A program made the position numbers and the translations under genes. From Flaviramulus sp. (GTDB lineage: Bacteria > Bacteroidota > Bacteroidia > Flavobacteriales > Flavobacteriaceae), in the NCBI GenBank assembly GCA_023255235.1, contig JALRJA010000122.1, forward strand, positions 1 to 10,537: a DNA stretch of 10,537 nucleotides. The letters are read 5' to 3'. The notes under the pieces are model-generated. The model was not told the DNA's origin. It saw only the letters and a list, made by a program, of their open reading frames with translations, and did not search any database. Shown piece after piece: positions 6,854-10,537 of this stretch; position 1 is the first letter of the stretch, and each line of letters opens with the position of its first letter.

Positions 6854-8020
6854 ATGAATTTTTGTAAGCTTTATAAAGATACGCTACTTGAAGATGTTAT
6901 TCCGTTTTGGGAAACCTATTCTATCGATAATGAAAATGGGGGCTATTATACTTGTTTAGACACTTACGGAAATGTTTACGATACAGATAAGTTTATTTGG
7001 TTACAAGGAAGACAAGCGTGGACCTTTTCAATGCTCTATAATAAGGTAGAAAAAAATGAAAAATGGCTTGCTATTGCCAAAAATGGAATCGATTTCTTAC
7101 GTAAATATGGCATGAATAGTAAAGGCGATTTTTATTTTTCTGTAACATCAAATGGTAAACCTTTGGTTCAAGCCTACAATATATTTTCAGATTGTTTTGC
7201 TGCCATGGCATTTAGCCAATATGCAATAGCCGCTAATGATAATGCAGTTAAAGAACTCGCAAAAAAAACATATTTTAATATTTTAAGTAAAATTGATAAT
7301 CCTAAAGGAAAATACGAAAAAAATACAGATACTCGACAGCTAGTTGGCTTTTCCTTACCCATGATTTTGTCAAACTTAGTTTTAGAATTAGAAGAAATTC
7401 TTGATGCTAGCGAAGTTGAAAAAACAATTAACTACAGCATCCATCAAGTAATGGAGGTGTTTTTAGACAAAAAAACAGGATTAGTTTTTGAGTATGTTTT
7501 ACCAAATGGAGAACATCACAATAGTTTTAATGGGCGTTTATTAAATCCGGGTCACGGTATAGAAGCTATGTGGTTTATGATAGATATAGGGGTGCGCAAT
7601 AACGATAAAAAACTTATTGATAAAGCCACTCAAACCATTTTAAATATTTTGGAGTATAGTTGGGATGATAAATACGGTGGCATTTACTATTTTATGGATG
7701 AAAAAGGCTGTCCTCCACAACAATTAGAATGGGATCAAAAACTATGGTGGGTTCATCTAGAAACCTTAGTGGCTTTGGCAAAAGCTTATGAGCAAACCCA
7801 AAAACCCGAGATTTTAAAATGGTATAATAAAGTGCATAATTATGCATGGACACATTTTTCAGACCCCGCTAATGGTGAATGGTTTGGGTATTTAAACCGG
7901 CAAGGCGAGGTGTTATTAAATCTTAAGGGCGGTAAGTGGAAAGGCTGTTTTCATGTACCACGAGCTATGTATCAATGCTGGAAATCTTTTGAAAAAATAG
8001 AAAACAAACTAATACCTTAA
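6854..8020 (+). CDS. N-acylglucosamine 2-epimerase (AGE/RnBP family)
   Basis: This cytoplasmic enzyme interconverts ManNAc and GlcNAc and passes the lyase product to amino-sugar metabolism, as the AGE-type epimerase of the Bacteroides fragilis nan operon does. The protein is an alpha/alpha barrel of 388 residues, close to the usual 390-420. Family active-site residues are all visible: Arg53 in WLQGRQAW, His234 in NPGHGIEAMW, Glu303 in WWVHLETL, and His367 and Arg370 in KGCFHVPRAM. They match, with a shift of 4-5, the essential residues reported for the Anabaena enzyme (recalled as Arg57, His239, Glu308, His372 and Arg375). It is the first gene of a cluster, with the creatininase-family gene 9 bp downstream. 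There is no Shine-Dalgarno; the ATG at 6854 follows T/A-rich sequence. Cellobiose 2-epimerase belongs to the same fold, but the FHVPR motif and the lyase and sialidase nearby favour GlcNAc/ManNAc. Confidence 0.9.
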   Translation: MNFCKLYKDTLLEDVIPFWETYSIDNENGGYYTCLDTYGNVYDTDKFIWLQGRQAWTFSMLYNKVEKNEKWLAIAKNGIDFLRKYGMNSKGDFYFSVTSNGKPLVQAYNIFSDCFAAMAFSQYAIAANDNAVKELAKKTYFNILSKIDNPKGKYEKNTDTRQLVGFSLPMILSNLVLELEEILDASEVEKTINYSIHQVMEVFLDKKTGLVFEYVLPNGEHHNSFNGRLLNPGHGIEAMWFMIDIGVRNNDKKLIDKATQTILNILEYSWDDKYGGIYYFMDEKGCPPQQLEWDQKLWWVHLETLVALAKAYEQTQKPEILKWYNKVHNYAWTHFSDPANGEWFGYLNRQGEVLLNLKGGKWKGCFHVPRAMYQCWKSFEKIENKLIP

Positions 8021-8029
8021 TCTATAAAA

Positions 8030-8803
8030 ATGAAAATTGGAATAAGACCCTACATTTTAGCAGAAACCAATTGGAAATCTGTAAAACAGCAGTCTTATAC
8101 CGTTGCTATTTTACCATGGGGTGCTACCGAAGCCCATAATTTTCATTTGCCCTATGCAACCGATAATTTTCAGGCAGAATATGTAGCCATTCAAGCAGCA
8201 AAAAAAGCATGGAGTAATCATGCTAAAGTTATTGTCTTACCAACAATTCCTTTTGGGGTTAACACTGGTCAAATGGATATTTCGTTATGTATAAACATGA
8301 GTCCAAGTTCACAATACGCTGTGTTAAAAGATATTGTTCAAGTTTTAAATAAACAGGAAATTCAAAAATTAGTTGTTGTAAATTCACATGGTGGTAACAA
8401 TTTTAAACAAATAATAAGGGAATTAAGTTTAGAATTTCCAAAAGTATTTATTTGTACTTTAAACTGGTGGCAGGTTGCAAATGCTAATAATTTTTTTGAT
8501 GAACCTGGTGATCATGCAGGCGAATTAGAAACCTCTGCAATGATGCATATTGCTCCTAATTTAGTATTACCACTCGAGCAAGCTGGTAATGGACATGATA
8601 AAAAGTTTAAAATAAAAGGACTTAATGAGGGTTGGGTTTCAGCACAACGTCAATGGTCACAAATAAGTAACGACACCGGAGTAGGAAACCCAAAATTGGC
8701 AACAAAAGAAAAAGGTAAAGCTTTTTTGGATGAAGTTATTCAAAAAGTGGCTCATTTTTTTGAAGAACTACATCACGCCGATATTAAAGATATGTATAAA
8801 TAA
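8030..8803 (+). CDS. Creatininase-family metal-dependent amidohydrolase, substrate unknown
   Basis: This family contains di-metal hydrolases of cyclic or linear amides (creatininase, ArfB, MftE-like proteins). The metal-site signature is present: Glu34, His36, His39 and Asp45 in PWGATEAHNFHLPYATD, His120 in NSHGGNN (residues 118-124), and DHAGELETS at 161-169. Against the P. putida enzyme (numbering from memory), Glu34, His36, Asp45 and His120 coincide exactly, but the second-metal ligand Glu122 is Gly here. This protein therefore belongs to the HGGN branch and is unlikely to be a true creatininase. It is 257 residues long with no signal peptide, so it is cytoplasmic. It sits 9 bp after the epimerase gene, and its TAA overlaps the sialidase ATG by one base, so the three are very probably cotranscribed. 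A role in sialic acid breakdown follows from context; amide or lactam hydrolysis of a modified sialic acid or N-acylmannosamine is possible but unproven. Confidence 0.85.
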   Translation: MKIGIRPYILAETNWKSVKQQSYTVAILPWGATEAHNFHLPYATDNFQAEYVAIQAAKKAWSNHAKVIVLPTIPFGVNTGQMDISLCINMSPSSQYAVLKDIVQVLNKQEIQKLVVVNSHGGNNFKQIIRELSLEFPKVFICTLNWWQVANANNFFDEPGDHAGELETSAMMHIAPNLVLPLEQAGNGHDKKFKIKGLNEGWVSAQRQWSQISNDTGVGNPKLATKEKGKAFLDEVIQKVAHFFEELHHADIKDMYK

Positions 8804-9942
8804 TGAAAACTTTTAAGATGAAAAAAATAATTGTAATACTAATTTTAGCATGCTTTTATAATTGCAGAAATCAAAAACAAGAAAATACAACCAATAACAA
8901 GTTAGTATTTCAAGATTTATTTAATACATCTATGAATGATGACGTTAAATGCTATAGAATCCCTGCTATTGTTACAGCACCAAACGGCGACCTTATTGCT
9001 TCTATTGATGAACGTGTGCCTAATTGTGGAGATTTAAAATGGAGTAAAGACATCAATATTATAGTTAGAAGGAGTTCAGACAATGGTAAAACTTGGTCTG
9101 ATATTGAAACTGTAGTAGATTTTCCCTATGGTAAATCGGCTTCAGACCCTTCATTAATTGTTGATCATGTAACTAACGAGGTTTTCTTATTCTATAATTA
9201 TATGGATTTAGATACCGAAAAAGACATTTACTATCTTCACTTTGTAAAAAGTTCAGACCATGGGAAAACTTGGAGTAAACCAGTAGATATCACATCTCAA
9301 ATAACAAAACCCGAATGGCACAAAGATTTTAAATTTATCACATCAGGAAGAGGTATTCAAACACGTTCTGGTAAATTACTGCACACTATGGTAAACTTAA
9401 ATAGCGGATTACATGTTTTTGGAAGTGATAATCATGGCAAAACATGGTATTTTATAGATACACCTATTCAACCCGCCGACGAATCTAAAATTTTAGAACT
9501 TGCCGATGGCACTTTAATGATAAATTCTCGTGTAAATAAAAAGGGACTTCGTTATGTACACACTTCAAAAGATAATGGTAAAACTTGGGAAACCAAACCC
9601 GAACCAAACTTAATTGATCCTGGTTGTAACGCAAGTATTATTAGATATACCAGCTTAGAAGATGGTTACAAAAAAAACAGACTTCTTTTTTCTAATGCTA
9701 AATCTGAAAAAGGACGCGTCAATATGACCGTTAGAATTAGTTATGATGAAGGTAAAACATGGACAGAAGGCAAAAATATTTATCAAGGATCTTCAGCATA
9801 TTCATCATTAACAATACTTGAAAATGGTGATATTGGATTGTTTTTTGAACAAGATGAACACACTAAAAACCCTTTTGTTAGTTTTTCTTTAAAATGGTTA
9901 ACAAACGGTAAAGATGTATATAAAAAACCAATAAAAAAGTAA
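8803..9942 (+). CDS. Exo-alpha-sialidase (neuraminidase), GH33 family, probable lipoprotein
   Basis: This enzyme releases terminal sialic acids from glycans outside the cytoplasm. The six-bladed propeller carries YRIP (residues 51-54) and five Asp boxes: SSDNGKTW 91-98, SSDHGKTW 150-157, SDNHGKTW 208-215, SKDNGKTW 255-262 and SYDEGKTW 313-320. The third has one extra residue. The catalytic set is readable: arginine triad Arg52, Arg243 and Arg305, Asp77 as likely acid/base, and nucleophile Tyr333 (SSAYSSL) paired with Glu227. Spacings Glu227-Arg243 (16) and Arg305-Tyr333 (28) equal those I recall for the Micromonospora enzyme. The N terminus has a hydrophobic stretch and cysteines at 17 (ILAC) and 21 (FYNC), fitting a lipoprotein with a non-ideal lipobox. 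ATG 8803 overlaps the previous stop; ATG 8818 is in frame and could be the real start. At 379 residues it has no added binding module. A trans-sialidase cannot be excluded. Confidence 0.92.
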   Translation: MKTFKMKKIIVILILACFYNCRNQKQENTTNNKLVFQDLFNTSMNDDVKCYRIPAIVTAPNGDLIASIDERVPNCGDLKWSKDINIIVRRSSDNGKTWSDIETVVDFPYGKSASDPSLIVDHVTNEVFLFYNYMDLDTEKDIYYLHFVKSSDHGKTWSKPVDITSQITKPEWHKDFKFITSGRGIQTRSGKLLHTMVNLNSGLHVFGSDNHGKTWYFIDTPIQPADESKILELADGTLMINSRVNKKGLRYVHTSKDNGKTWETKPEPNLIDPGCNASIIRYTSLEDGYKKNRLLFSNAKSEKGRVNMTVRISYDEGKTWTEGKNIYQGSSAYSSLTILENGDIGLFFEQDEHTKNPFVSFSLKWLTNGKDVYKKPIKK

Positions 9943-9979
9943 GATAAAGGGTATAGTTTTCTATAATAACAGCATCATA

Positions 9980-10537
9980 ATGAATTCAAAAAATAGCAAT
10001 TTAGCAATACTATTCATGTTGTGTTTTGTATTTGTTAGTTATTGCCAAACTATAAAAATAGCTTGCGTTGGTGATAGTGTTACTTATGGCTATGGTATAG
10101 AAAATCGAGAAGAAAACTGTTATCCAAACCAACTTCAAAACTTATTAGGATCAAATTATATAGTTGAAAACTTTGGCTATTCTGGAGCTACCATGTTAAA
10201 AAATGGGCATAAACCGTACTGGGATAAAACCGTATTTACAAAATCACAAGAGTTTTTACCCAATATAGTAGTTATACACTTGGGTTTGAATGATCAAGGC
10301 AATAATAACTGGCCAAAATATAAAGCCGAATTTGTAAACGATTATTTAGATATGATTGCTGTTTACAAAAACTTGCCATCAAAACCTAAAGTAATAATTT
10401 GTAAAATGAGTCCTACTTTTTCTGGTCATCATTGGTTTGAAGAAGGTATGCGAGAAAGTTTTAAAGAAATCCAAACTAAAATTGAAGAAGAGCAGAAGAA
10501 TAAAACATATTTCCCTAAGCTTCCTTGGCAATCCTAA
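9980..10537 (+). CDS. SGNH/GDSL-family esterase, possible sialate O-acetylesterase, C-terminally short
   Basis: SGNH hydrolases remove ester groups; next to a sialidase the likely job is removing O-acetyl groups from sialic acids (inference). A hydrophobic N terminus up to VSYCQ (residues 9-23) looks like a signal peptide, so the enzyme should be periplasmic or secreted. Block I has the nucleophile in CVGDSVTYGYG (Ser33). Block II is NFGYSGATM (Gly69 as oxyanion donor) and block III is LGLND (Gly102, Asn104). Block V, the DxxH motif with the catalytic Asp and His, is absent. The protein ends at residue 185 with FPKLPWQS and a TAA on the last three bases of the window, about where relatives enter the strand leading to DxxH. 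So it is truncated, frameshifted after about residue 170, or broken by a contig end. It lies 37 bp after the sialidase gene, probably in the same transcript. Confidence 0.75.
   Translation: MNSKNSNLAILFMLCFVFVSYCQTIKIACVGDSVTYGYGIENREENCYPNQLQNLLGSNYIVENFGYSGATMLKNGHKPYWDKTVFTKSQEFLPNIVVIHLGLNDQGNNNWPKYKAEFVNDYLDMIAVYKNLPSKPKVIICKMSPTFSGHHWFEEGMRESFKEIQTKIEEEQKNKTYFPKLPWQS

Noticed and set aside
7174..7362. Minus-strand open frame of 62 codons inside the epimerase gene
   Set aside because: It overlaps well-conserved epimerase coding sequence and has no independent support.
9952..9965. Small hairpin TATAG-TTTT-CTATA between the sialidase and esterase genes
   Set aside because: Only a 5-bp, mostly A-T stem with no following T-run; too weak for a terminator and likely chance in AT-rich DNA.
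1..10537. CRISPR arrays, tRNA or rRNA genes, insertion sequences, att sites
   Set aside because: No regularly spaced direct repeats, cloverleaf-like sequences, transposase motifs or long terminal inverted repeats were seen on reading both strands.

Overview
The window is about 10.5 kb of AT-rich DNA. It carries a SusC/SusD pair, TAnnTTTG-type promoter elements and lipobox signal peptides, and almost no start has a strong Shine-Dalgarno sequence. Together these point to a member of the Bacteroidota, most likely a flavobacterium. The genes form a sialic acid (N-acetylneuraminate) scavenging and catabolism locus.

Layout. Bases 1-205 hold an unrecognised 5' fragment in a different frame from the gene that follows. 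Bases 129-3308 (+) encode a SusC-type TonB-dependent outer-membrane transporter with no start codon or signal peptide in its own frame. Bases 3320-4828 (+) encode its SusD-like lipoprotein partner. A hairpin terminator (4870-4908) follows, then an N-acetylneuraminate lyase (4952-5878, +) closed by a strong 15-bp-stem terminator (5900-5936). A GntR/FCD regulator (5969-6706) lies on the minus strand, convergent with the lyase. It is divergent from a second plus-strand cluster: N-acylglucosamine 2-epimerase (6854-8020), a creatininase-family amidohydrolase (8030-8803), a GH33 sialidase lipoprotein (8803-9942) and an SGNH/GDSL esterase (9980-10537). The 147-bp divergent region holds a 7-bp-arm palindrome that overlaps a candidate promoter element, a good candidate operator for the regulator.

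How the genes fit together (inference from families). The esterase may remove O-acetyl groups from sialic acids and the sialidase releases them from glycans outside the cell. SusC/SusD bind and import them across the outer membrane. The lyase splits Neu5Ac into ManNAc and pyruvate, and the epimerase turns ManNAc into GlcNAc. No inner-membrane transporter, kinase, deacetylase or deaminase is visible. The creatininase-family enzyme has no assigned place in the known pathway and is the best candidate for an undescribed step. Both ends deserve caution: the SusC gene is broken or misjoined at its 5' end, and the esterase stops before its expected catalytic Asp/His block, exactly at the last base of the window.
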